A stretch of 64,000 nt of DNA from JAAELZ01 sp965223465 (lineage in GTDB: Bacteria > Pseudomonadota > Gammaproteobacteria > Arenicellales > Poriferihabitantaceae): contig OZ245025.1 in assembly GCA_965223465.1 (NCBI GenBank), positions 620,001 to 684,000 of the forward strand. The letters run 5' to 3'. Below the pieces are notes generated by a model that worked only from the letters and a program-made list of their open reading frames with translations, was not told the origin of the DNA and did not search any database. Of the stretch, positions 26,422 to 34,741 are shown in pieces. A program made the position numbers and the translations under genes. Position 1 is the stretch's first letter. Every line of letters begins with the position of its first letter.

Positions 26422-28328
26422 TGGGCTACAAGACAATTATTGAAGACGATATTGATATCCTCGTAGCAGGGGCGGGCCTGGGTGGTACCGGTGCAGCCTT
26501 TGAAGCAAGATATTGGGGAAAAGACAAAAAAATCGTTATTGCTGAAAAAGCAAACATTGATCGTTCTGGTGCGGTCGCCCAGGGTCTGTATGCGATCAAC
26601 TGTTACATGGGTACACGTTTCGGCGAAAATAATCCTGAAGATCACGTACGCTATGCGCGTATCGATTTAATGGGTATGGTTCGTGAAGATTTGGCGTTTG
26701 ATATGGCACGCCACGTGGATTCGGCGGTACACCAGTTTGAAGAATGGGGTCTGCCTATCATGCGCAACGAAAAGACCGGCACTTACCTGCGGGAAGGGCG
26801 TTGGCAAATCATGATTCACGGCGAGTCGTACAAGCCGATAGTGGCTGAAGCGGCTAAAAAATCCGCTGATAAGGTATTCAACCGAATTTGTGTCACCCAT
26901 CTGCTGATGGATGAATCCAAAGAAAACCGCGTCGCGGGTGCCGTTGGTTTCAACGTGCGAACGGGTAACTACCATGTGTTTAAATCCAAGACGGTTATCT
27001 GTGGTGCTGGTGGTGCGTCTAACATCTTTAAACCACGGTCGGTCGGTGAAGGTGCCGGTCGGGTCTGGTACGCACCATGGTCATCCGGTTCTGCTTATGG
27101 TCTGATGATTGAAGCCGGTGCAAAGATGACACAAATGGAAAACCGCATCGTACTGGCGCGCTTTAAAGATGGATACGGCCCGGTAGGCGCATACTTCTTG
27201 CACCTCAAGACGTATACCCAAAACTGTAATGGCGAAGAATACGAATCAAAATGGTTCCCTGCCTTACAAGAAATGGTGGGTATAGAATATCTGGACCCAG
27301 AAGCGTCTCACGCGACGCACCGTCCAATCCCAACCTGTTTGCGTAACCACGCCATCATCCATGAAGTGAATGCGGGTCGTGGTCCTATCCACATGGTTAC
27401 GATGGAAGCTTTTCAGGACCCTCATCTCGAAGAGATTGGCTGGCATAACTTTCTGGGTATGACCGTTGGTCAGGCCGTGTTATGGGCAGCAACAGACGTT
27501 GATCCGAAATACGAAAACCCAGAGCTGACGACATCTGAGCCTTATGTAATGGGTTCACACGCTACCGGTTGTGGTGCATGGTGTTCTGGTCCTGAGGATG
27601 TCTCTCCGGATGAGTATTTCTGGGGTTATAACCGCATGACGACCATTGAAGGTCTGTTTGGTGCTGGTGATGCGGTCGGTGGTACACCCCACGCATTCTC
27701 ATCTGGTTCATTCACAGAAGGTCGTCTGGCGGCCAAAGCAGCTTGTAAGTATATCGACGATGGTAAGGCGGAAGGCATTCGTGTCACTGATGCGCAGATT
27801 GATCGCCGCAGGGAAGAGATTTACAAGCCGCTGGAAACTTACACAGTATATCGCAACGAGATCGTTGCTGGGTCGGTGAATCCAAACTACATCAACCCCA
27901 AACAAGGTCTTGATCGTTTGCAGAAACTGATGGATGAGTACTGTGGTGGTTTTGGTGTGAACTACATGACCAACGATAAGTTGCTCCAAATTGGTCTTCG
28001 TAAGTTGAAGACTTTTGAAGAAGATCTGGAGAATATCGCGGCTGAGGATATCCACGAGCTGTTGCGCGCATGGGAGCTAAAGCACCGTTTTCTGACGTCC
28101 GAAAGCGTGTTCCACCATACTCTGTTCCGTAAGGAAACGCGTTGGCCTGGTTACTACTATCGGGGTGATGCGATGAAGTTGGATGATGAGAACTGGCATG
28201 TGTTAACCGTTTCTCGTCGCGATCCTAATACCGGTGAGTACACGATGGAAAAAGCGCCTCTGTATCACCTTGTCGGTGACATCGAGGACAAAGACTTGGC
28301 CAAGCTGAAAGCAGAAGGTCATCACTAA
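26421..28328 (+). CDS. aprA: Adenylylsulfate reductase alpha subunit
   Basis: AprA is the FAD-containing catalytic subunit. In sulfur oxidisers with reverse dissimilatory sulfite reductase it converts sulfite and AMP to APS, releasing two electrons. The 635 residues have the FAD fingerprint DILVAGAGLGGTGAAFEARY near 12, RSGAVAQGLYAINCYMG near 50, a second FAD region with FGAGDAVGGTPHAFSSGSF near 412, and the C-terminal LLRAWELKHRFLTSESVFHH. Both length and context (aprMB) support an energy-yielding role. sat and dsr genes are not in the window. Confidence 0.97.
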   Translation: MGYKTIIEDDIDILVAGAGLGGTGAAFEARYWGKDKKIVIAEKANIDRSGAVAQGLYAINCYMGTRFGENNPEDHVRYARIDLMGMVREDLAFDMARHVDSAVHQFEEWGLPIMRNEKTGTYLREGRWQIMIHGESYKPIVAEAAKKSADKVFNRICVTHLLMDESKENRVAGAVGFNVRTGNYHVFKSKTVICGAGGASNIFKPRSVGEGAGRVWYAPWSSGSAYGLMIEAGAKMTQMENRIVLARFKDGYGPVGAYFLHLKTYTQNCNGEEYESKWFPALQEMVGIEYLDPEASHATHRPIPTCLRNHAIIHEVNAGRGPIHMVTMEAFQDPHLEEIGWHNFLGMTVGQAVLWAATDVDPKYENPELTTSEPYVMGSHATGCGAWCSGPEDVSPDEYFWGYNRMTTIEGLFGAGDAVGGTPHAFSSGSFTEGRLAAKAACKYIDDGKAEGIRVTDAQIDRRREEIYKPLETYTVYRNEIVAGSVNPNYINPKQGLDRLQKLMDEYCGGFGVNYMTNDKLLQIGLRKLKTFEEDLENIAAEDIHELLRAWELKHRFLTSESVFHHTLFRKETRWPGYYYRGDAMKLDDENWHVLTVSRRDPNTGEYTMEKAPLYHLVGDIEDKDLAKLKAEGHH

Positions 28329-28336
28329 GTAAATAG

Positions 28337-28412
28337 TGGCCTGATTTAATTCAGGCCAGCAAACCTATTTGCGCTTATAAAGGGCCGACATAGTTTGTGT
28401 TGGTCCTTTTTT
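28337..28412 (+). terminator. Tandem hairpins ending the aprMBA operon
   Basis: The first hairpin is a perfect 8-bp stem TGGCCTGA/TCAGGCCA (28337-28344 with 28351-28358). The second is a 10-bp stem with two G-T pairs (28381-28390 with 28398-28407) running directly into a T tract, a standard intrinsic terminator. The first may stabilise the 3' end of the transcript. Confidence 0.8.
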
Positions 28413-28513
28413 CGTATCCTCCTTGATCGATCGTTAGATTGGTTCAGGGACTTGCTTTAACGTGTTTTAGATCATATATAAAAGAACATTTTGTATTTTA
28501 CTGAGATTACTAG

Positions 28514-28864
28514 ATGAACATTATTGAGCACACAGACGAAGAAATTTTGGAGCATGCCCATCCAATGTGGGCAGATTTAGTTAAGTACTCAAATGAAGGG
28601 AATTACGGCGCGTTCACCCGTAACTTCTCGTCTTCGTTTATTAAGGGTGCGAATGAAATTGAAATGGGGAAGCAATTTGCCAGAAGTGACCTAGCAAAAA
28701 ATCTATCAGAAGATTATTCTTATCTCGGCATGATACGTCGTGGTGAATACGTCACCGTGCTTTATAAAGTAATCAACAAAAAAGATAATGGTGAATGGTT
28801 GGGTAGACTGGTGCTCGGCTATGAAAAAGAGCGGGTTCGAATTTTTGGTGCCACTTTATTCTAA
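28514..28864 (+). CDS. Small protein of unknown function
   Basis: The 116-residue acidic protein is not recognised. It has no signal peptide or membrane segment. Its shape (N-terminal helices EEILEHAHPMWADLVKYS and YGAFTRNFSSSF, followed by strand-rich YVTVLYKVI and WLGRLVLGYEKERVRIFGAT) recalls small NTF2-like cone-fold proteins, but this is only an impression. It lies between the aprA terminator and the SlyD-like gene, 61 bp upstream of the latter and in the same orientation, so the two may share a transcript. Confidence 0.6.
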   Translation: MNIIEHTDEEILEHAHPMWADLVKYSNEGNYGAFTRNFSSSFIKGANEIEMGKQFARSDLAKNLSEDYSYLGMIRRGEYVTVLYKVINKKDNGEWLGRLVLGYEKERVRIFGATLF

Positions 28865-28925
28865 AATTGTTTGTGCTTATCGTATACACGGCGTGGATAA
28901 AGTCACCTAAATAGATTTACTAGAA

Positions 28926-29435
28926 ATGTCAGATACAATTGAAGACCAAAAGTTTGTCGAACTAAATTATAAAGTCATCGACGATAAGACTGGTAGCGTA
29001 CTGGTGACGGTTGATTATCCTCTGGGCTATGTTCACGGTGTCAATGATGTGATGTCAGAAGACGTCACCAAACATCTGTATGGCAAAAAAGCTGGTGATG
29101 TTATTGAAGTGCCGGTTGACACCAAATTGCTGTATGGAGAGCGAGACGAATCACTGGTGTTTACCGATCGTATCGAAAATGTTCCCAAGGAATATCGCGA
29201 AATCGGCATGACCATCACCATGGAAAATGAAAAGGGCGAACCTAAAAATTTTATCGTTACGCGTATGGATGACAAGACTTTAACCGTTGATGGCAATAAT
29301 CCACTGTGTGGCAGGGAGGTTACGTTTAAGTTAACGGTATTGTCGATACGTGATGCCACCGACGAAGAAATTGATCTGGGTGGGGCAGTGGGTGCTGATC
29401 CTGAACTGAATGAAATACTCGAACGCGCCGAATGA
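28926..29435 (+). CDS. FKBP-type peptidyl-prolyl isomerase, SlyD-like
   Basis: This is a cytoplasmic proline isomerase and chaperone of the SlyD/FkpB type. The 169 residues keep the split FKBP core around an insert-in-flap domain: LNYKVIDDKTGSVL at the start, GYVHGVNDVMSEDVTKHLYG near 38, the IF region about 68-125, and the returning NPLCGREVTFKLTVLSIRDA near 128. The histidine-rich metal-binding tail of E. coli SlyD is missing. The TPR-protein gene follows within about 10 bp, suggesting a two-gene unit. Confidence 0.85.
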   Translation: MSDTIEDQKFVELNYKVIDDKTGSVLVTVDYPLGYVHGVNDVMSEDVTKHLYGKKAGDVIEVPVDTKLLYGERDESLVFTDRIENVPKEYREIGMTITMENEKGEPKNFIVTRMDDKTLTVDGNNPLCGREVTFKLTVLSIRDATDEEIDLGGAVGADPELNEILERAE

Positions 29436-29445
29436 AGTTTTCCCA

Positions 29446-30465
29446 ATGAACTACAGCGAGCCCTACCTGTTTTATCCGGACAACCGAGTGCTTGAACGGG
29501 CCATAGCAGCGTCACTCGGCCTGCTCAATGAGGAGACGGCAGCATTGGCTGCCCCGGATACCACAGTAACGGTTGCTGATAATTTTATTCATACGCGCGG
29601 TCATTTCGAACAGCAGCATTTTAGTGCCAATATTCTGGAACCTTTGACTGAGGCACTTGAGGCATCGCTAACTGACGAGTATCGTAATCAGGCACCACTT
29701 GCCTGGGCTGAGCGGCAAAATCATCTGGGTAATATACTTAGCGCACTGAGCCAGCAACAAAGTAATGCTGCGCTGTATGAAAAGGCGATTACGTGCTTTA
29801 ACCATGCGCTTGAAGTAGTGACCCAGGAAAACGCTCCAAATGAATGGGCTACCACCCAAACGAGTCTTGGTGCCGCATTACAGGCGCTGGGCAGACAAGA
29901 GTCTGATTCAAAACGTTTAAATAGTGCGGTTGATGCCTATACTGAGGCCTTGCTGGAATGGTCTCGTAAAGAAACCCCAGAAGAGTGGGCGCTAACCATG
30001 CATCAGCTGGGGGCGACTTTCCACGCCTATGGGAAATTACTGAAAGGTAACCGCATGTTTCAAAAATCGGTGGTTGCCTATAAAAATGCACTCGCAGAAT
30101 TCGATGCGGACAACCACGCATTCGAATTAGTCGCTACCCACAATAATTGTGGTGCGGTACTGCAGAATTTGGCCGAATCGGAAGAGAGTCTAGACCGCCT
30201 GGAAGAGGCAATGAGGTCATACGAAACCGCGTTAACCGTGTGTATGGAACAGCAACTGCCCATTCATTTGGCGGTACTATGCAGGGTTAACCGATCTACA
30301 GCGCGAAGCGTACTGGCTGAATTAAGAAAAGACACCGGCTTGGCTGAAGAAGCGGCTGATGAGTTCGAAATAATTGTTGAATGTTTTCCGCACGCGCTTC
30401 AACCACTTTGTTTGAAGCATTGTGAGGCGCAATTAAATAAAGCAAGGGGGGCTAACTACGGTTAA
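29446..30465 (+). CDS. Tetratricopeptide-repeat protein
   Basis: The 339-residue protein consists largely of helical repeats of about 51 residues with the pattern W-(x)n-LG-xx-L-xx-LG followed by AVDAYTEAL-type helices (about 85-135, 136-186, 187-238, 239-289). Such repeats mediate protein contacts; no enzymatic domain is visible. It follows the SlyD-like gene closely. An upstream in-frame ATG at 29410 overlaps that gene by 26 bp; 29446 was chosen to avoid the overlap, but neither has a good ribosome binding site. Specific function unknown. Confidence 0.7.
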   Translation: MNYSEPYLFYPDNRVLERAIAASLGLLNEETAALAAPDTTVTVADNFIHTRGHFEQQHFSANILEPLTEALEASLTDEYRNQAPLAWAERQNHLGNILSALSQQQSNAALYEKAITCFNHALEVVTQENAPNEWATTQTSLGAALQALGRQESDSKRLNSAVDAYTEALLEWSRKETPEEWALTMHQLGATFHAYGKLLKGNRMFQKSVVAYKNALAEFDADNHAFELVATHNNCGAVLQNLAESEESLDRLEEAMRSYETALTVCMEQQLPIHLAVLCRVNRSTARSVLAELRKDTGLAEEAADEFEIIVECFPHALQPLCLKHCEAQLNKARGANYG

Positions 30466-30597
30466 CCTCGGGAGAAGATTCACCAAGCATAAAGCAACAA
30501 CTCGCACGAAAGAATTTATTACACACGTCAGTTAACTGGGAGGGGCTGGCAACTCTGTTAATATGCCTCCCGTTTTAACCAATTAGGAGTTACGATT

Positions 30598-30759
30598 ATG
30601 AGTGATGCACCAAAAACCCGGCCCAAGGTTCCCGAGGGCGAGTCTCGTTTTCTGAAAACCCGTCAGAAAAAAGCCGATGATAACGGCTACGTCGGCTATG
30701 AAACGATCTGGGAACCTTTCCAAAAAGAAGTTCCATACAGCACGCCCAAGAAACCCTAA
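30598..30759 (+). CDS. 53-residue basic small protein
   Basis: A 53-codon ORF starts at ATG 30598, preceded by TAGGAGT at good spacing. It encodes a charged, proline-rich peptide beginning MSDAPKTRPKVPEGESRFLK and ending YSTPKKP, without a membrane segment or signal peptide. The ribosome binding site and the GC-rich hairpin right after its stop make it a credible gene. Function unknown. It lies between the TPR gene and the minus-strand DUF4279 gene. Confidence 0.6.
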   Translation: MSDAPKTRPKVPEGESRFLKTRQKKADDNGYVGYETIWEPFQKEVPYSTPKKP

Positions 30760-30767
30760 AGTCAGTA

Positions 30768-30800
30768 GCCGCGCGTGCCTGTTCGGTCGCGCGGCCACGA
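30768..30800 (+). terminator. GC-rich hairpin after the 53-residue gene
   Basis: An 8-bp perfect stem GCCGCGCG/CGCGCGGC (30768-30775 with 30788-30795) with a 12-nt loop follows the stop at 30759. The downstream T tract is poor, so termination strength is doubtful. Confidence 0.4.
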
Positions 30801-30936
30801 TTATTCAATTAGCTTATCAGGTAGACGCTTTTTGGCGTTTGATGCTTGATGTGTGGCATACTGAAAGAATAATTGTCTTTTTATATCAAAAGGATATGGT
30901 ATAAATATCTAGAAATATCTCACGACAGTTCTCGGC

Positions 30937-31353
30937 TTAAATACGCTCAGAAAGCTGATAATCGACATTGATAAAGGCGCCGATTTCTGCCAGAAAACGA
31001 ATCGTTCTGGCACCGAAACCAACGTCGGGTACCGTCTCGTCTTTGTCAACTGACAAACCCAGGACCACACAAATTCTAGGAGATAAATTGTGACTTTTTG
31101 TGACTTCTAGGATCTTGTCTTTGGCCGGCTCAATTTGTTCGATTAGTTCGTTGGTCAATTTATAGATATCTATATCATCTATGATTGTATCGGTCGACAA
31201 CTCCCAGGAACTGATCACGGGCCTGTCCAGTCCGCTGCTTGCACCCGCCGCATTGATAGCGGTGGGCTCTATTCCTAGTAGGCGAGTTATGTCATCAGGG
31301 TTAAAATGGTAACCACTCAATGCGAAGTAGGCCCGTCCTTTATTAGATGCCAA
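30937..31353 (-). CDS. DUF4279 domain protein
   Basis: The 138-residue product matches DUF4279, a small domain found in uncharacterised proteins and some putative immunity proteins, beginning AYFALSGYHFNPDDITRLLG and including SSWELSTDTI and a hydrophobic ICVVLGLSVD strand. The start is probably TTG at 31353: GAGGG lies 7 nt upstream and no in-frame ATG is available. No toxin partner is adjacent. It stands apart from its neighbours and is probably acquired accessory DNA. Confidence 0.65.
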   Translation of the reverse strand: MASNKGRAYFALSGYHFNPDDITRLLGIEPTAINAAGASSGLDRPVISSWELSTDTIIDDIDIYKLTNELIEQIEPAKDKILEVTKSHNLSPRICVVLGLSVDKDETVPDVGFGARTIRFLAEIGAFINVDYQLSERI

Positions 31354-31571
31354 GCGTTTGCCCTCATTAATGAACAGTAATTATGGTGGGAGATTATAGC
31401 GTATAGGTCAACCATATAAATAAGCTGCTTGGTATAGTAAAACGTGCCCTTACTGACACCAATTCAATTGCCATTTAAAGCCAATTACAGGGCATTGCTT
31501 CAGGTTTTTGTGGCCATAGGTTTCGCCTTAAGAGCAAGCTGTACTAACAGACATTGGTGCGAATTTCTTTG

Positions 31572-32000
31572 TTAAGACTTGTTCTTTACATCACCAAGTG
31601 GATGCTCTTCGAAATAATTCACAATATGAGGAATACTTTTTTCAAAACCGCCTGGTGTGTTTATGGACATAAAACCAACGATATTTTCACTTCGATTTTC
31701 AAAGCCGTGTTCCGTTTCACCGGGGATATAAATGTACGATCCTTTTTCTACCTCAAACCAATTCTCACTTTGCAGGTAAACCGTCAGCACGCCCTTAATG
31801 ACATAAAACAAATGGGCTTCTGGATGTTTGTGAATGTGCGGCCCTTCCGTATTGGGCTCAAGCCACCACTCGGACACCGATAAAGTCGAATTTGTTTCTT
31901 TAAGATCGGCTTTAAAAGTTGCAGACATCCGACCCATTGGGTAAGTACGACCTTCATCAGGGCGCAGGATTATAGGTTTTAGTATGGTTTTCTGGCTCAT
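31572..32000 (-). CDS. Cupin domain protein
   Basis: The 142-residue protein is a single small beta-barrel cupin. Motif 1 is visible as EGPHIHKHPEAHLFYVIKG (about 72-90) with metal-binding histidines and Glu/Ala positions, and motif 2 as YIPGETEHGFENRSE (about 110-124). Cupins of this size include isomerases, dioxygenases and sugar-binding sensors; the substrate cannot be told. It is followed on the minus strand by DUF4279, 218 bp away, and preceded by the racemase-family gene. Confidence 0.75.
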   Translation of the reverse strand: MSQKTILKPIILRPDEGRTYPMGRMSATFKADLKETNSTLSVSEWWLEPNTEGPHIHKHPEAHLFYVIKGVLTVYLQSENWFEVEKGSYIYIPGETEHGFENRSENIVGFMSINTPGGFEKSIPHIVNYFEEHPLGDVKNKS

Positions 32001-32134
32001 TGCTTTGCTAAGTGCTATTAATTCCTAACCAATCAGACCACCCCGCAGGTAGCTCGTTAACACCGGTCATCGTTTTGAACTTCTCCACAGGGCAGGAATG
32101 ACCTTAAACATGCAGTAATAAATGCTAAATCTGT

Positions 32135-32827
32135 TTAATCAAGGGATCTTTCTATGGCAGCAATGCAGTGTAATTCGGTTGTTGCAAACGAAGGAATTCT
32201 TATCTCTTCTGATTGTATTAGTAAGGGTATTTCCGTACAACCCAGAATGACTCCTTCTGCCCCAGCCTCATATAAACGCTCGATAACATCAAGATATCCT
32301 ATTTTTGTAGACGCATTAAGGATATTCATTACCAGTTCGTCGTAAATTCGTGCGTGAATATAGTCTCTGTCTGCCAAATTTGGAATCAGGACCTCCACAC
32401 CATGTTTAGCCAGAATATCTGGATAAAACTCGCTCTCCATGGTCTTCATTACGCCCAGCAATCCAACCTTTTTTAAGCCTCTGGAAACAATAGCTTGTGC
32501 AGTTACTTCAGCTATATGTAGAAAAGGGATTTGAATTTTGGGTGCCACATGAGGAACAAATCTATGCACATCGTTACAAGAGATGACAATAAAATTTGCA
32601 CCAGCATGTTCAAGATTTCGACACGCATCAAGAATCATTGAACAGGCTGACGCCTCATCTTGGCGTTCAATAACAGCATCGACATAATTCTGGCGGTTTA
32701 AGCTTTCCAATACGATTCTGGCGGAAGTCACTCTACCTATTTGGTCCTGCATTAATTCATTCAAACGTCGGTAATACTCTGCGGTAGATATCCAACTTAG
32801 CCCACCCAATAAACCAATCTTCTGCAT
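32135..32827 (-). CDS. Aspartate/glutamate racemase family protein
   Basis: The 230-residue product is a cofactor-independent amino-acid racemase of the YgeA/AspR group. It begins KIGLLGGLSWISTAEYYR and has both catalytic cysteines: ISCNDVHRF near 84 and LGCTEIPLL near 196. The substrate (aspartate or another acidic amino acid) is not certain. Its start is 44 bp below the last attC of the cassette array, so it could be a last cassette that has lost its attC, but no partner site follows it. Confidence 0.82.
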   Translation of the reverse strand: MQKIGLLGGLSWISTAEYYRRLNELMQDQIGRVTSARIVLESLNRQNYVDAVIERQDEASACSMILDACRNLEHAGANFIVISCNDVHRFVPHVAPKIQIPFLHIAEVTAQAIVSRGLKKVGLLGVMKTMESEFYPDILAKHGVEVLIPNLADRDYIHARIYDELVMNILNASTKIGYLDVIERLYEAGAEGVILGCTEIPLLIQSEEIRIPSFATTELHCIAAIERSLD

Positions 32828-32870
32828 ATTATCTGGATGCTTTAAAGTTAATTGTCATTGGTTTCGTATC

Positions 32871-32927
32871 GCCTAACGTCTAAATCAGCGCCCGCTTTCA
32901 GCGGTGCGCTGTATTTCCTTGTTAGAG
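32871..32927 (-). other. attC site 6 (after the Mrr cassette)
   Basis: Recombination site of 57 bp. On the minus strand the inverse core is CTCTAAC (32927-32921), containing the TAA of the mrr-like gene, and the core is GTTAGGC (32877-32871). Between them CAGCGCACCG and CGGGCGCTG-type arms pair imperfectly. The inverse core is the exact complement of the core of attC 5 (GTTAGAG), as expected for one excisable cassette. Confidence 0.9.
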
Positions 32928-33755
32928 GTTTTCAAAATAGGACTCATTTACAATAACTTCCTCGATTACCTTTTCCTTTACTTCAATTCCAATATTTAAT
33001 TCTTTCAGTTTAGCAACCAAATCTTCACCATCAATCATATCCAATGGAGGAGCCCCATCTCTTTGGGCTTCTCTTCTCGCTTCTCGAGTAAATGTTCCGG
33101 TAGTTATTAGCAACCCTTTATCAGCCCTTCCTACCATAGCACCTCTAAAATCTCTAACTATCGACGGAGATATCGAACCCTTGTAACGTTTACATTGAAA
33201 AATTACATGGAATGACAACAATCCACCAATTCTTACTACACCTTTACCGTCAATCCCCCCATCTCCAGACTTTCCAGTAACTTCAACTGAGGTAAATCCG
33301 GATTCTCTCAGTATCCTTTGGCACAATCGTTCAAAAGCATCAGGAGGAATATTTTTAACTATTGTTAATACTTGGTCCTCCCATAGTAATTCTTCTAGTT
33401 CTTCGGGCTCTTTATCTTTCTTACTAGGAGCAGATTTTTTATCCAAATTTTGAACAAACTTTTTTACTTCGTTCTTTTCGACAGAAGTGCGCTTTTGCCC
33501 TTCGGAAGTGATAGCCCAAATCCCGCGAGAAGAATTCGTTATTACTCCAAATCGTTTTAGGTAGGTTCTAGCCCAGGCTAGACGATAACTAAACTTAGTT
33601 CTATTTCCTCGATGTATTTCAGCAAGTTCTTTGTCGGTCATCAACAAGATTTCAGCAACCTTTTCTTCCTGTTCGTCAATCGAAGCGGAACCTCCTAGGT
33701 CTCTAATAGCTATAAAAAGAGGTTCTAGAAGGTCATCATATTTTGGAACTGCCAT
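32922..33755 (-). CDS. Mrr-type restriction endonuclease (integron cassette)
   Basis: The 277-residue protein has an N-terminal winged-helix Mrr_N domain (about 8-90) and a C-terminal Mrr_cat nuclease domain (about 130-255). The catalytic region is GDGGIDGKGVVRIGG with QCKRYKG downstream, the D-(x)n-QxK arrangement of PD-(D/E)xK enzymes; LLITTGTFTREARREA follows. Such proteins cut modified foreign DNA and act in phage defence. There is no methyltransferase partner, in line with a modification-dependent type IV enzyme. It is the last complete cassette (32877-33776); AGGAG precedes the ATG. Confidence 0.88.
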   Translation of the reverse strand: MAVPKYDDLLEPLFIAIRDLGGSASIDEQEEKVAEILLMTDKELAEIHRGNRTKFSYRLAWARTYLKRFGVITNSSRGIWAITSEGQKRTSVEKNEVKKFVQNLDKKSAPSKKDKEPEELEELLWEDQVLTIVKNIPPDAFERLCQRILRESGFTSVEVTGKSGDGGIDGKGVVRIGGLLSFHVIFQCKRYKGSISPSIVRDFRGAMVGRADKGLLITTGTFTREARREAQRDGAPPLDMIDGEDLVAKLKELNIGIEVKEKVIEEVIVNESYFENL

Positions 33756-33770
33756 AAATTTCTCCTAGAC

Positions 33771-33899
33771 CTCTAACGTTTTGAATATGGGGCGACTTGC
33801 AGCGCGCTTAGTAAATGTAAGCTAACTAGCACATTGAAAAAGCGCGCTGTAAGGCGTCCCAGCTGGCCACAAGCCAGCGACATCATTCTCTTGTTATGT
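33771..33899 (-). other. attC site 5 (after the HNH cassette)
   Basis: Recombination site of 129 bp, the longest in the array and similar in size to Vibrio-type repeats. On the minus strand the inverse core is ACATAAC (33899-33893), containing the gene's TAA, and the core is GTTAGAG (33777-33771). Long imperfect arms lie between, including GCGACTTGCAGCGCGC versus GCGCGCTGTAAGGCGTC. The inverse core complements the core of attC 4 (GTTATGT). Confidence 0.88.
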
Positions 33900-34631
33900 G
33901 CGATTTTCAATCACCTGCCCTAACTGTTTAATACTCAACGCGGGGCGCGTAATATGAATCATTGCATGACAATTAGGGCATACAGGAACCAAATCGTTAA
34001 TCGGGTCTAGTTCGTATTCTTCACCGATTTCGGATATTGGAACGATATGGTGGACGTGTATATAGTTTTTTCCGATTTCACCATAAGCTTTCTCGAAATC
34101 GAAAGAGCACACCGCGCATTTATAACCATGATGCGCTAAGCACCTTGCTCTTGCGTCGGCGCTTCGCTCGTATTGATTTACAGTCACAGTTTTCGAAGCA
34201 CCCTCTTTAAATATCTCTTTAGGATCTACTTCTTCAGCTAATCGCGTTCCATGTGATTCGTCCGATGCGTACCAGCAATTATCAATACGAATAAGTTTTT
34301 TATCAAACAGCTTTCGGGTGAAACCTTTTATTTTTGCTGGTGCGCCTTCCTTTTGACCGGCCGCTTCATACTCCATTGGAAATGTTTTGAGTTTGTACCC
34401 TTCCTCTTCTATCAGCCGTATATGCTCCCGTGATTGGGGATATCCCGGTTGTTTGGCATCCTTGCGACTATACTCCCAGTCCTCGCTCAGGATAAGGGTC
34501 ATGTTGCCGTCATCGTATACATCCCAAGCGCCGAAAATAATGAATTTTTCAGTCTCATTTATAAATGACCAACTCCACATCCAATTCTTACAAGTTGCAC
34601 CTTGAGATTCGATGAACTGCTTTCTACTCAT
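33894..34631 (-). CDS. HNH endonuclease (integron cassette)
   Basis: The 245-residue protein ends in an HNH nuclease domain (about 167-230): CAVCSFDF, the histidine pair in IHVHHIVPISE and the zinc-binding CPNCHAMIH, with NDLVPVC supplying the central Asn/Asp. The N-terminal 160 residues are rich in aromatic residues (WMWSWSFINETEKFIIFGAW) and may be a modified-base or DNA-recognition domain; they are not recognised. The architecture recalls McrA-like modification-dependent enzymes, so a defence role is likely but inferred. The cassette spans 33777-34658. Confidence 0.85.
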   Translation of the reverse strand: MSRKQFIESQGATCKNWMWSWSFINETEKFIIFGAWDVYDDGNMTLILSEDWEYSRKDAKQPGYPQSREHIRLIEEEGYKLKTFPMEYEAAGQKEGAPAKIKGFTRKLFDKKLIRIDNCWYASDESHGTRLAEEVDPKEIFKEGASKTVTVNQYERSADARARCLAHHGYKCAVCSFDFEKAYGEIGKNYIHVHHIVPISEIGEEYELDPINDLVPVCPNCHAMIHITRPALSIKQLGQVIENRT

Positions 34632-34652
34632 GTGGTATCCCAGTTCTTAAGC

Positions 34653-34725
34653 ACATAACGCCTCGCATCAGCGGCCAAATGCACGCGTAGCGGGCATTTG
34701 GTCCGACTGCATGCGCTTGTTAGGC
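34653..34725 (-). other. attC site 4 (after the protease cassette)
   Basis: Recombination site of 73 bp. On the minus strand the inverse core is GCCTAAC (34725-34719) and the core GTTATGT (34659-34653). The arms pair as TGCATGCAGTCGGACCAAATGCCCG with CGGCCAAATGCACGCG-type sequence imperfectly. The inverse core complements the core of attC 3 (GTTAGGC). Confidence 0.9.
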
Positions 34726-34741
34726 ATGAGTATCGAACTCA

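Noticed and set aside
31440..31580. GTTAAG overlapping the cupin stop as an attC inverse core
   Set aside because: No partner core with matching sequence and no stem arms in the 130 bp downstream.
32000..32134. Possible extra attC between cupin and racemase (TCCTAACC ... CTCGTTAACAC)
   Set aside because: Too short, cores not complementary to the neighbouring core GTTAGGC, and no paired arms.
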